Assembly (NCBI GenBank): GCA_030427925.1
Contig: JAUICJ010000018.1
Location: 1 to 58,218 of the forward strand
Length of the DNA: 58,218 nucleotides
Source of the DNA: Bacteroidia bacterium
GTDB taxonomy: Bacteria > Bacteroidota > Bacteroidia > Flavobacteriales_D > Sanyastnellaceae
Direction of reading: 5' to 3'
This document shows, piece after piece, positions 45,891 through 54,788 of the stretch. A model generated the notes under the pieces. It was given only the letters and a program-made list of their open reading frames with translations. It ran no database searches and was not told the origin of the DNA. How positions within the stretch are numbered: the first letter of the stretch is position 1; every line of letters begins with the position of its first letter. The position numbers were made by a program, and so were the translations under genes.

Positions 45891-47042
45891 TCACCTTCTG
45901 TCTCTCCAAACATTGCGAGACAGTCCCTTTGAATGACCGCATAACACGCTCATTTCCTCCGAATACTTCGCGATGTAGCCTGGCTCATTCCTGCGCTGCT
46001 CGTCGGATTTAGGGGCAAAATGGAACTCCCCGAAAAAGGGACATGCCTGACATTCCTTGGCCCTAACCGTTTCATCTTTGAGTTTCGATTTTGGACAATA
46101 CACTTTTGCGTCGCTCCCATTGAACGTGTAGACCTTCTTTTGAGTGAATCCGGCCGCTAATTGCTGGGTCAAGAATTCTTGGGAGCGTTGCTTCTGATGA
46201 CGCGCAAGCCACTTCTGAGCTCGCAGACCAATGTTCTTAGAAACGCGCTTGATGATTGCATCTTCAATCTGGTCTCGCTTTGCGCTGTGCACCCAATGTC
46301 TCGGGAACCCAAACTTGGACTGCAGTTCTTCCAACATACCCTGCCGATTGATTTGGCCTGATTCATCCAACTGAACAAAACGGGACAGGTCAATCTCCAG
46401 GCACGATCGGTTCATTGCCTGGATTCGCGCCTTCTTATCTGGACTTACCGGGTTCGTGAAGTGGAATTCGACCAGCAACTTGGGTAACCCTTGATTCAAT
46501 CCGATTGCATCCGCAATGATTTGTCCGCCCTCATCGGACGATTCGAGCCGCACTTCCAAATCCACCGCACCGAAATCATGCAATCGCGCCTTGAACTTTT
46601 CATTCAACTCTTCATTGGCCTTCTTCGTCCCCTCGTCCAACAATTTTTCGATCAACTCCGGTGGCAATTCAAGGGGGATGACCCTCGCGAGTGCTCGTTC
46701 TAAGTTCTCGTCCCACTCCCACCTCGGTTGAATCTCTGGCAACCAAAGGCGCTTGGTCTGGGCAAAAACGCGTTTGGCGAGCTTGTGAATTGCGCTTTCA
46801 ATCGCATGCTGCGGATTCGCCCCCGTCGTCAATGCGAAATGCGGCGCCCGTTGTCCTGGCAACAAGGGCTCGCCCCTTTTCTTTCCCTTGTTCTTTGCAA
46901 TCAATGGCTCATCTGTTCCCGGCAAAACGCAATTGCAAGCCAAACCATTGGCCACATCGTAAATTGACTTCATTTCTCCAGTGGAGGCGCATTCTGCGAT
47001 TTGGAGAAGGTTTGCCTTCTGGTGGTGTGGTGAAGAATTCAT
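45891..47042 (-). CDS. CoiA-like nuclease family protein
   Basis: 383 residues. The N-terminal part follows the CoiA pattern: TGEMKSIYDVANGLACNC (about 21-38), where the usual second CxxC is lost (CVLPGTD), then HFALTTG and ESAIHKLAKRVF. A putative catalytic stretch KLLVEFHFTNPVSPDKKARI (about 190-209) followed by CLEIDLSRF matches the E-x...EIDL nuclease core of these proteins. The C-terminus has a Cys cluster (C..K..... then CQACPFF, then CGH) that may bind zinc. CoiA-like proteins occur in competence and defence loci. Residues 1-23 fit the family, so the upstream Met is kept. It is divergent from the Nudix/helicase operon. Confidence 0.7.
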   Translation of the reverse strand: MNSSPHHQKANLLQIAECASTGEMKSIYDVANGLACNCVLPGTDEPLIAKNKGKKRGEPLLPGQRAPHFALTTGANPQHAIESAIHKLAKRVFAQTKRLWLPEIQPRWEWDENLERALARVIPLELPPELIEKLLDEGTKKANEELNEKFKARLHDFGAVDLEVRLESSDEGGQIIADAIGLNQGLPKLLVEFHFTNPVSPDKKARIQAMNRSCLEIDLSRFVQLDESGQINRQGMLEELQSKFGFPRHWVHSAKRDQIEDAIIKRVSKNIGLRAQKWLARHQKQRSQEFLTQQLAAGFTQKKVYTFNGSDAKVYCPKSKLKDETVRAKECQACPFFGEFHFAPKSDEQRRNEPGYIAKYSEEMSVLCGHSKGLSRNVWRDRR

Positions 47043-47148
47043 TCCTTGGGTTCTCAGTTTACTCTTGCGTCATATTTGGAAACAGATCGAGCGCGTTCAC
47101 ACTTCAATGGCGTGGCATTTTCCGTGCCAAATTCAAACCTTGAACATC

Positions 47149-47171
47149 ACATCGTAATCTATTTACGATGT
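47149..47171. promoter_or_regulatory. Inverted repeat, candidate operator in a divergent promoter region
   Basis: Perfect 9-bp arms ACATCGTAA (47149-47157) and TTACGATGT (47163-47171) with a 5-bp spacer. It sits in the 302-bp spacer between the CoiA-like gene (minus, start 47042) and the Nudix gene (plus, start 47345). A dimeric repressor would fit, but no regulator gene is adjacent. Confidence 0.45.
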
Positions 47172-47344
47172 ACCGTACCGCTCCGATATTATCAGATTTT
47201 TGTGGGCCTAGGCGCTTCGAAATGGGTGAAGCCTCGCCCTTCAGTTCTTATGAATGCGTGATGACTCAAAGTCTCGTTAGCAATTCCCGAGAAAGGCTGC
47301 GGAAAATTTTTGGATCCCCTGGAGAAAACCTCGAGCTTCAGCCC

Positions 47345-47761
47345 ATGAAAACGATTGAAGTCGTGGCCGCGGTTATTCAAGATGGCTCCGAGGTGTTGTG
47401 CACCCAACGAGGAGCAAACAAACTCCCCTACATCCACCTCAAGTGGGAGTTTCCGGGGGGCAAAATCGAAGAAGGAGAAGACCATGCCACTGCGCTGGCA
47501 CGCGAAATCCGAGAAGAACTGAAAGTCGAGGTTCAGGTGTTGGAACGATTGGAAAAAGTCGATCACGTGTACCCGGATTTCAGGCTCATCATGCACCCGT
47601 ATCGATGCGCGTTTGCCGAGCCGGGAGGCCGGGAACGCCTGACCTTGACGGAGCATCACGCGGCCGCTTGGATGAAGCCCGCTTCGACTGAGTTTCAGGA
47701 ATTGGATTGGGCCGCAGCCGACGTTCCAATTGTCCAACAACTGCTTGCGAGCCAGCCATGA
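47345..47761 (+). CDS. Nudix hydrolase, MutT-like
   Basis: 138 residues from ATG at 47345; the open frame goes 177 bp further upstream, but the conserved Nudix fold begins at MKTIEVVAAVIQDGSEVLCT. The Nudix box is intact: GGKIEEGEDHATALAREI followed by REEL (about residues 38-60). MutT-type enzymes hydrolyse oxidised or modified NTPs to monophosphates. The stop overlaps the next ATG (ATGA), so it is coupled to the PLD-helicase. Nudix genes are often found next to DUF3427 helicases (from memory), which suggests a function in the same process, perhaps signal or modified-nucleotide removal. Confidence 0.88.
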   Translation: MKTIEVVAAVIQDGSEVLCTQRGANKLPYIHLKWEFPGGKIEEGEDHATALAREIREELKVEVQVLERLEKVDHVYPDFRLIMHPYRCAFAEPGGRERLTLTEHHAAAWMKPASTEFQELDWAAADVPIVQQLLASQP

Positions 47762-50652
47762 ATCACCCGCTTCATGCCGCGCTGATCGGAAGCCTGCCCC
47801 ACACCAAGCGCCTCGGAACCTGGCTCCACCGCGAGCTAAGGACCTGCAAGGAATTCCAATTCTTCGTGGCCTTCATCACCAAGTCCGGCATTGCGGCCAT
47901 CAAAGAACCGCTCCTCCGGCTCGAAAGGCAGGGCATTCGGGGGCGCATCTTGACTTCCGATTACCTGAATTTTACGGAAGTCGAGGCGCTGAATGACTTG
48001 CTGGAGTTTCGGAATTTGGACGTGAAGATCCTGGAAGGACAGTCGATGCACAGCAAGCATTTCGCCTTCATGCAAGAAACGGAGTTCATTCAATTCATCG
48101 GAAGCAGCAATTGGACGGCCAATGCGCTGAAGTCGAACATTGAAATGAACGTGCGGATTGCGAGCCCTGGGGATGCGAAAATTGCGGAGGAGGCCAAACA
48201 GGAGTTCGATCATTACTTCGAGGGAGCCACCTCTGTGACCCGGGCGTGGATTGCGGAATATGCGCCGCGCCATTTTCAAGCCCGGCAACAACGAACGTAT
48301 GCGCTTCCTCCCGGTCCGGCGCGTGCAGCCGAAACCGCCGAATCCGATCCGCTCACCACGCCGTTCAAACCGAACAGCATGCAACAGGAAGCCCTGCAGA
48401 AGCTGCATGAAATTCGGTCCAAGGGAGCCCGCAAGGCGCTCATCGTATCTGCGACGGGTACGGGGAAGACGTTCCTTTCGGCGTTCGATGCGGCGGCGTT
48501 TGGGGCTGCGAAGTTGCTGTTCGTGGTGCACCGGGAGAACATCGCCCGCGCCGCGATGAAAAGCTACGCGGCGATTTTCGGGAATCAGCGGACCATGGGG
48601 TTGTACACCGGCGGTAAGCGGAGCGATGCGGATTTCGTCTTCGGGACCATTCAAACGCTGTCCCGGGAAGACCACCTGAACAAGTTCCGGCCCGACCACT
48701 TTGATTACATCATCATCGATGAAACCCACCGGGCGGGAGCGGCAATTTACCGGAAGTTCCTGGATCACTTCCAGCCCCAGTTTTTGCTGGGCATGACGGC
48801 GACGCCGGAGCGCACGGATGGGCATGACATTTATTCGCTGTTCGACCACAATTTGGCCTATGAGATTCGGCTGCATCGCGCGCTGGACGAAGGCATGCTC
48901 TGCCCGTTTCATTATTACGGCATCTCGGACATCCTGATTGATGGCGAGGACCTCAGGAAGGATTTGGACATCCATGATCTTGTATTTGGCCAAAGAGTCA
49001 ACCACATCATCGAAGCCGCCCGCCGCTATGGCACCCACGACGACCAAACCCGAGGGCTCATCTTCTGCTCACGCGTCGATGAAGCCTCAGCACTCGCGGC
49101 CGCGCTTTCCGAGAAAGGCATCCGAACCCAAGCCCTCTCTGGCAATGCCTCCGAGGCGGAACGGGAAGCCGCCATCCTCAGCTTGGAGTCCGATGCCTTT
49201 GATCGAATTCAATATTTGGTCACGGTGGACATTTTCAACGAAGGCATTGACATCCCTTCCGTCAACCAAATCCTGCTGCTGCGACCGACGCAATCCGCCA
49301 TCGTCTTCGTTCAGCAACTGGGCCGCGGCCTGCGACTCAACAACGACCCTCGGAAGTACCTGACGGTCATCGACTTCATCGCCAATTACAACAACAACTT
49401 CCTGATTCCCGTCGCGCTTTATGGCGACCGAACCTTCAACAAGGATCATTTGCGGCAATTGGTCAATTCGGGCAGCGAACAAATTCCGGGGACTTCGACC
49501 ATTCAATTCGATGAGATCACCCGCAGGAAGATTTTCGAAGCGATCAATGAACACAGCGACCGATTGAAGGAGCTTCGGGACGACTGGAACGACATGCGGA
49601 TGCGACTCGGGCGCACCCCTGAGATGATGGACTTCATCGAATTCGGTGGGCGCCACCCCTTCTCATTCGCAGCATACGGCAAGGCAGGAAGCTACCGCGG
49701 ATTCCTGTCCATCGTGGACCCGGATGAATTTCCAGCGCTGCCTGAAGCGCTGCACGTTGCCTTCGCCACTTGGGCGAAAGACGCGTTGAATGGGAGCTCC
49801 ATCGAAGAGCCGGCTCTGGTGCTGGCATTGCTCGAACGCGGAACACGGGGACTGGATTCGGAGGAACTCTCCTCTGCTGTTCTCGCGCAAATCCCAGCGG
49901 ATTGGAATTACATCCCATCGGATCAGCGCCTGGCTTCAGCGCTCAATAGCATTTCCCTTGGATTCATGCGCGTCAGTCACCAATCCAAACTCATTCCAGT
50001 CAATCAGCGCTACGAGCTGACGCCGTTGCTTCAATCAGCCCGCGGCGTGACCGCCCAATTCGACTCCATTCAGCAATGGAACGACCTGCAGCTCACTCCG
50101 TGGCTTGCCGACATGGCTCGCGCTGCACTGCATCAGGCCCTTTCTTTCGGGGAGCCCTTACCTCATGGGCTTGCCCTCGGAGCGAAGTATTCGCGTGCAG
50201 ATGTGTTTCGGATTCTCGGCTCTCCAGTGAATCCTGTCGCTCAAAATGTTGGTGGATACCAAATCCAAGACGACTCCTGGTGTCCCATTTTTGTCACCTA
50301 CCACAAGAGCGAGGACATCTCCTCCACCACCCAATACGAGGACGCCTTCATTGACCGAAGGACCATGCGGTGGTTCACGAAAAGCAACCGCAGCTTGTCG
50401 AGTCCGGACACGCAGTTCTTCCTGCGGGCTGCGACCGATGGCGGCAAGCACCTGCCGCTCTTCGTGAAGAAAAGCGACGACGAAGGCATCGACTTCTACT
50501 ATTGCGGCGATGTCACGCCGGATGCGTCTTCGTTCGTTCAACAGCAGATGCCGAATGGAAAGGGTGGATTCACCAATGTGGTGGAAATGTGGTTGAAACT
50601 CCACGAGCCATTGGATGAGATGCTATTCGAGTTCTTAACAGCTGTTGAATAA
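47758..50652 (+). CDS. PLD - DEAD/DEAH helicase - DUF3427 fusion protein
   Basis: 964 residues from ATG at 47758. Residues about 1-160 form a single-HKD PLD nuclease domain (MHSKHFAF at about 96, GSSNWT at about 118). The SF2 helicase core follows: SATGTGKT (about 230), IIIDETH (about 318), MTATPERTD (about 345) and QQLGRGLRL (about 518). The C-terminal third matches DUF3427: YSRADVFRILG, NVGGYQ, CPIFVTYHKSEDI, FVKKSDDEGIDFYYCGDVTP. Such proteins are typical of defence islands and are predicted to unwind and cut foreign DNA. Its 3' end is duplicated 2570 bp downstream. Confidence 0.92.
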   Translation: MNHPLHAALIGSLPHTKRLGTWLHRELRTCKEFQFFVAFITKSGIAAIKEPLLRLERQGIRGRILTSDYLNFTEVEALNDLLEFRNLDVKILEGQSMHSKHFAFMQETEFIQFIGSSNWTANALKSNIEMNVRIASPGDAKIAEEAKQEFDHYFEGATSVTRAWIAEYAPRHFQARQQRTYALPPGPARAAETAESDPLTTPFKPNSMQQEALQKLHEIRSKGARKALIVSATGTGKTFLSAFDAAAFGAAKLLFVVHRENIARAAMKSYAAIFGNQRTMGLYTGGKRSDADFVFGTIQTLSREDHLNKFRPDHFDYIIIDETHRAGAAIYRKFLDHFQPQFLLGMTATPERTDGHDIYSLFDHNLAYEIRLHRALDEGMLCPFHYYGISDILIDGEDLRKDLDIHDLVFGQRVNHIIEAARRYGTHDDQTRGLIFCSRVDEASALAAALSEKGIRTQALSGNASEAEREAAILSLESDAFDRIQYLVTVDIFNEGIDIPSVNQILLLRPTQSAIVFVQQLGRGLRLNNDPRKYLTVIDFIANYNNNFLIPVALYGDRTFNKDHLRQLVNSGSEQIPGTSTIQFDEITRRKIFEAINEHSDRLKELRDDWNDMRMRLGRTPEMMDFIEFGGRHPFSFAAYGKAGSYRGFLSIVDPDEFPALPEALHVAFATWAKDALNGSSIEEPALVLALLERGTRGLDSEELSSAVLAQIPADWNYIPSDQRLASALNSISLGFMRVSHQSKLIPVNQRYELTPLLQSARGVTAQFDSIQQWNDLQLTPWLADMARAALHQALSFGEPLPHGLALGAKYSRADVFRILGSPVNPVAQNVGGYQIQDDSWCPIFVTYHKSEDISSTTQYEDAFIDRRTMRWFTKSNRSLSSPDTQFFLRAATDGGKHLPLFVKKSDDEGIDFYYCGDVTPDASSFVQQQMPNGKGGFTNVVEMWLKLHEPLDEMLFEFLTAVE

Positions 50653-50797
50653 ATGCATCACAATTGATCGACGAATGAGGCTCATCCAAATCGCGGTTCT
50701 GAAACCAACATTATCATCACGAGTTTATCAAGCGATATTGCGTCGAGTCCGTTCTAGCCTCTTGACATCGAAAAACACACTTTTTCAGGACAGTATC
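50501..50797. repeat. 297-bp direct repeat, copy 1
   Basis: Covers the last 50 codons of the DUF3427 helicase plus about 145 bp downstream. It matches 53071-53367 at a constant offset of 2570 bp, with roughly four of five bases equal by eye and no net indel. The last 19 bases (actttttcaggacagtatc) are identical in both. Confidence 0.88.
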
Positions 50798-50799
50798 GT

Positions 50800-52365
50800 C
50801 TACCTCCCGTATGGTCGCTGCCACCCAAAAGACTCCGCATCCTCAGGTGAACCAAACCAGCGCTCCCCTTTCGCTTCATCAATGATTGTTTTGTCGTAAT
50901 AAGGGTTCGTAGGTATAAAATAGTAACGCTTACCTGACGAATTGATGTTTCCCTTGATCAGTTCATTGCTAGGTCCTAAATCGACCCAACGAAGCGGGCA
51001 TAGAGCAGGAAGTGGTGGTGGATACCTTGAACAACCAGGGTCTTCAGCATCCGCCAAGCCGTCGAAGTCATTGTCCACCCCATCATGGCAAGAAGTGCCC
51101 GAGTCAGAACTCTCAGGATCTGGCCGTGCCGACAGCCATTCACTGCCGATCGAATTCCACCAAACATTAAAATGAGAATGAAAATCACTTGCTGCCGAAC
51201 CGCTGTGAAAGATTAAGGTGTTCTCGTCATTTTGGTATTCTCCTGCACTTGTCCAATTCATTGAGCCTGTAATGAAAATGCTGCGGTCGATTTGAGCGGC
51301 CTTACAATGCATCTTCCCTCCCCAATTTTCAATCTTTACAGGAATACCTGCTGCCCTGAGAAACTCGAACTTCGTGTACTCATTTTTAGTTCCCGTGGCA
51401 TCAAGTATAACTCGTATCATTACTCCTCTTTCCTTCGCGCGAATCAACTCGGCAGTAATCGCCTTAGAAGTAAGGAAAAAAACCGCAATATCAATCTCCG
51501 AACGAGCACTCCGAATGAGGGGTAGAAGGTGTTTATGAATGGTCTTTGCTTTCGGTGACGTGAAGGCCTGAACTCGCTCACCTGCAATCCATCGATCGAA
51601 TGAGGGCTGCGAAGTTTTCTCACCATGGAAACGACCTGAAATGAACATTTGCTCAAATTCAGATGTGTACCATTTCGCTAATTCGGTATCGTCAATCACC
51701 GACGCTGCATTCGCGTTATAGCCCCCCGTTCCTGAGTCACTCAAGTTGCAGCTACCAGTCCAAACATATCGACCGTCAACGACGAAGAATTTATTGTGCA
51801 TGATTTCACCCTCGGAAGCGATGGGTTGGCGACTTGCTTGGACACCGATGAGTGCTCGCCCATGACCAATCGTGTACCCCACACAGCTCGCTGGTCCGTT
51901 AAATCCCGCCGGGCGTTTCCAATAAGGATGGTAATCCCGCCCTCCGTCTTGACCAACTTGTCGCAAATCAGATGCTTCATCCGTGCGTACATTGTGGATT
52001 TTAGATCTGAATTCTTCAATGTCCATATAGTAGTTCTCCCCATCTACATTCGCGTCGACCACACCACGTACCCGCACCCCGCGCTTCTCTGCCCTTATCA
52101 TGGCAGCAATCACCTCTTCTTGATCCCGAAAGCCGTATGCAGCGAAGTCAATGCTATACTGAGCTTCATCGATCAATGCCAACAAAGCCAAGCCGATTTC
52201 GCTATTTGTCTTAGAACTTGGTGCACTGAAGACCAAAGGATCGTTGAAATAGTGCCGAACACGAGCCGACCCAGAATCGCCAATCGTAAAAGCAAGAATA
52301 CCAACGATGGTGAATGCCATCGCTAAAAAAGCCATGCTCTGATTTTGAATCAACGATCTTTTCAT
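50800..52365 (-). CDS. Exported two-HKD phospholipase D-like nuclease with sunset domain
   Basis: 521 residues from ATG at 52365; other in-frame starts are ATG at 52392 and TTG at 52416. Residues about 12-29 form a signal anchor (FLAMAFTIVGILAFTIG). Two full PLD sites: IMHNKFFVVDG...TGSCNLSDSG (about residue 190) and MHCKAAQIDR...TGSMNWTSAG (about 351). Residues about 425-442 (DGVDNDFDGLADAEDPGC) look like a calcium loop. Residues about 455-521 (IKGNINSSGKRYYFIP, then TIIDEAKGERWF) match the sunset domain seen at the end of secreted nucleases. It is inferred to act outside the cytoplasm on DNA or lipid. It lies between two direct repeats, opposite in strand to the helicase. Confidence 0.85.
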   Translation of the reverse strand: MKRSLIQNQSMAFLAMAFTIVGILAFTIGDSGSARVRHYFNDPLVFSAPSSKTNSEIGLALLALIDEAQYSIDFAAYGFRDQEEVIAAMIRAEKRGVRVRGVVDANVDGENYYMDIEEFRSKIHNVRTDEASDLRQVGQDGGRDYHPYWKRPAGFNGPASCVGYTIGHGRALIGVQASRQPIASEGEIMHNKFFVVDGRYVWTGSCNLSDSGTGGYNANAASVIDDTELAKWYTSEFEQMFISGRFHGEKTSQPSFDRWIAGERVQAFTSPKAKTIHKHLLPLIRSARSEIDIAVFFLTSKAITAELIRAKERGVMIRVILDATGTKNEYTKFEFLRAAGIPVKIENWGGKMHCKAAQIDRSIFITGSMNWTSAGEYQNDENTLIFHSGSAASDFHSHFNVWWNSIGSEWLSARPDPESSDSGTSCHDGVDNDFDGLADAEDPGCSRYPPPLPALCPLRWVDLGPSNELIKGNINSSGKRYYFIPTNPYYDKTIIDEAKGERWFGSPEDAESFGWQRPYGR

Positions 52366-52555
52366 TTCAAATTCACTTTCTCGATTTCGCATTCCACCAA
52401 AACGAGTGTAGAACAATTGAGCTTAAGCATAAGTAAACGAATGTAGCTCATTAAAGTGAATTGATCATTTCATGGTTCCAACCAAATGGAAATAACTTCT
52501 GATTCGCTTGATGGACAGAACGTAATGCTTATCCGTTCGATTGTAGGACGATACT

Positions 52556-52987
52556 GTGCGGAACCTGTTGAATCGGGTGAGATCGAACCGGAAGAAAGCG
52601 CTGGCGCAAGACTTTAAATAAGTCTTCCAAATCGAAAATCCCGCTTACACTCCCTAGGCTGCCATGCAAGCTTGGAAGCGGTTCTGCTCGAAGTGGGGCC
52701 GGCAATATCCTGCCATCCTGAAGATGGGCGAAGATCCGCGCTACGCCATGTACTTCACCGTGCTCGACCTTCCGCCCAGCGTGCGACGCATGACCTGGAC
52801 CACGAACTGGGTCGGGCGACTCAATCGGGACTACAAACGCGTTTTGAAAATGCGTGGCGCGTTGCCCAACGAGAACGCGGTCATCGCGCTGATGGCCAAC
52901 GTCGCGCTCACAAAACGACGATATGACCATCCCGTGCACAACCTGAAATCTGCACCTCAATTTCCCTGGGTTGGAACCTTGAAATGA
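52556..52987 (+). pseudogene. IS256-family (mutator-type) transposase, decayed 3' part
   Basis: One frame reads VRNLLNRVRSNRKKALAQDF, a stop (52619-52621), VFQIENPAYTP, a second stop (52655-52657), then AMQAWKRFCSKWG...WTTNWVGRLNRDYKR...ALPNENAVIALMANVAL. The last part is the C-terminal region of IS256-type transposases (compare TTNAIESLNR). A further frameshift seems to lie upstream near 52550. The catalytic core is missing. Confidence 0.82.
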
Positions 52988-53070
52988 AACTCAAATGTCA
53001 ATGAACTAAATTCGTCTCAACGTACTGGAGAAGCTGACTTCGCTATACCCACTTTTTGGGACACTACCCT
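52988..53070 (+). mobile_element. 3' terminal end of the decayed IS256-like element
   Basis: Noncoding tail after the transposase fragment. It ends in cccactttttgggacactacc just before the second 297-bp repeat. Similar sequence occurs near 32345-32460 and more weakly near 40583-40635. The 5' end of the element could not be located. Confidence 0.5.
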
Positions 53071-53222
53071 ATTGCGGGGATGTCACGCCGGATGCGACTT
53101 CATTCGTTCAACAGAAGATGACGAATGGAAAGGGAGGATTCATCAATGTGGTTGAAATGGCACTGAAGCTCCACTATCCGTTGGATGAGCTCCTCTTCGA
53201 GTTCCTAACTGCTGGGGATTAG
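53071..53222 (+). pseudogene. C-terminal stub of a second DUF3427 helicase
   Basis: The frame encodes about 50 residues (CGDVTPDATSFVQQKMTNGK ... LLFEFLTAGD) and then a stop. They differ from the intact helicase C-terminus at several positions, so this is a diverged allele and not a fresh copy. No start and no upstream domain remain. Confidence 0.8.
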
Positions 53223-53367
53223 TTGCATCACAAATTGCTCGAGGATGACAGCTCCTCCAAATCATGGTCTGAAAACCAACACCATTAGAAAGAGCTCAGC
53301 AAGCGATACTGCGTCAAGTCCAATCTTGACTCTAGCTTCGACATACACACTTTTTCAGGACAGTATC
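53071..53367. repeat. 297-bp direct repeat, copy 2
   Basis: Second copy of 50501-50797. It begins directly at the end of the IS256 remnant and ends with the same 19 bases; beyond them the two contexts have nothing in common. Confidence 0.88.
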
Positions 53368-53558
53368 TGTTGTGCCATGTTTCGGGTTCAATATCGGCAC
53401 TCAGGCTTAACTCTACTCCGGGATATTGGCGAGGTCCACTCAGGAAGAATTGTTGGGTCGTCATAGATTCCGATTTGAAACCTAGCCACACCCCTCACAT
53501 CGTAACCCATTTAAGTCCTACAAACAACATGGATAAGCATTTAATTTCATAAATAAAA

Positions 53559-54788
53559 TTAGTTGTTTGCCCTCCTTAATTCTTCGAGTAACCGTTTATA
53601 TAGCTTGCTCTGGAGTCCTGCGCCACCGGTACCGGCAAATGGGCTTTCACCGCCGAAAAGATCTTTTCCCTTATTACCTATCGAAGAAAATATAGGTTCA
53701 AAAGTCTCTTGAACTTCTCCTAGTGTAAGGTCTTGAAAATTCACTTGTCCTTGCCCAGGGTACGTCCCATCACTTAACTCCTTGCATAAATAACCAAGTA
53801 ATCTTACTGCAGCTCCAATTCCTGTTGACTTACAAAGGATGCTATCATACTTTTCATTCACACCTTTAGGCCATTGATCTGCAAACGTGGTTTTCAATGC
53901 TTGAAAATAGCCGATGAATATTCGAGGAAGACTTTTCACAATAACCCCATCTTTTCTGAAGTCTTCTTCAATATTAGACCAGACCCCATTTTTTTTGAAA
54001 TGAACCATAATGGCTTCAACAAACATCGCCTGCGAGAAGAAACCACGCCCGGTTCCAAGCATTTTAATGAATCCTTTTAAAGGAGATTTTTCACTGACGT
54101 TTAAGTATTCTGTTAAATCATGCGCCAAGTAAATTTGGTTCCTTATGCTGTCATTTGTTTCCGGTGGGACTGAACCAAAAATGTCGTAATATAAGGACTT
54201 ATTAACTCTCTTTTGATTGAAGTTAACATTGGCGAACAATTGGGCTTGTTCCCAAAGACTGAAATTGAGCACTATGGTGCAATTAAATTTATAAGCTCTA
54301 ATCTGACGTAAGATTTCTTCAGAATTTTCTTTCTTGCTCTCCCGGTTACCTTCCAAGATCCGCTCATGTTGATCATGGAGACTCTTCATCGCAGCAAATC
54401 GGTGTTGGCCATCAACAATTAGCCCTTTCTCGCCTAGGCATTTTAAATCGAGCGAATCAATTCCTTTCTCAGGAATGGTTTCATAATACTCAAAAGCAAG
54501 TATCATCGATGATGGAAAAATAGTTTTGATAGAACTTTGAGAAATTTCTGGCTCCGAGAAAGCACTTTCGATAAACCTACTTATCTCTCGAACCCTATTT
54601 CCTTGAGTAAGCCTTTGATAGTATTTCTTATTTGATTCTGGGTTTCCCTCCGTAGCATCCGGTGAATAAGGATCCCAAGATTCCTCTTGTCTTTCTGTAA
54701 ACTTTAATCTGTCCTTGAGGGTGTCAAAAGTAATTGCGCCAATTAACACTACCTTGTTTCCCAAGCGCTGCAATTCAATTACTCTCAT
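53559..54788 (-). CDS. DGQHR domain protein
   Basis: 409 residues. The signature IVDGQHRFAAM lies at about residues 122-132 and FANVNFNQKRVNKSL at about 188-202; this pair defines the DGQHR/DndB-like family. DndB proteins regulate phosphorothioate DNA modification, and other members sit in defence loci with unknown chemistry. The start overlaps the stop of the two-TM gene by 4 bp (ATGA), so the two are coupled. Both are strongly AT-rich compared with the helicase genes. No dnd modification genes are near, so a role in a different system is likely. Confidence 0.82.
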   Translation of the reverse strand: MRVIELQRLGNKVVLIGAITFDTLKDRLKFTERQEESWDPYSPDATEGNPESNKKYYQRLTQGNRVREISRFIESAFSEPEISQSSIKTIFPSSMILAFEYYETIPEKGIDSLDLKCLGEKGLIVDGQHRFAAMKSLHDQHERILEGNRESKKENSEEILRQIRAYKFNCTIVLNFSLWEQAQLFANVNFNQKRVNKSLYYDIFGSVPPETNDSIRNQIYLAHDLTEYLNVSEKSPLKGFIKMLGTGRGFFSQAMFVEAIMVHFKKNGVWSNIEEDFRKDGVIVKSLPRIFIGYFQALKTTFADQWPKGVNEKYDSILCKSTGIGAAVRLLGYLCKELSDGTYPGQGQVNFQDLTLGEVQETFEPIFSSIGNKGKDLFGGESPFAGTGGAGLQSKLYKRLLEELRRANN

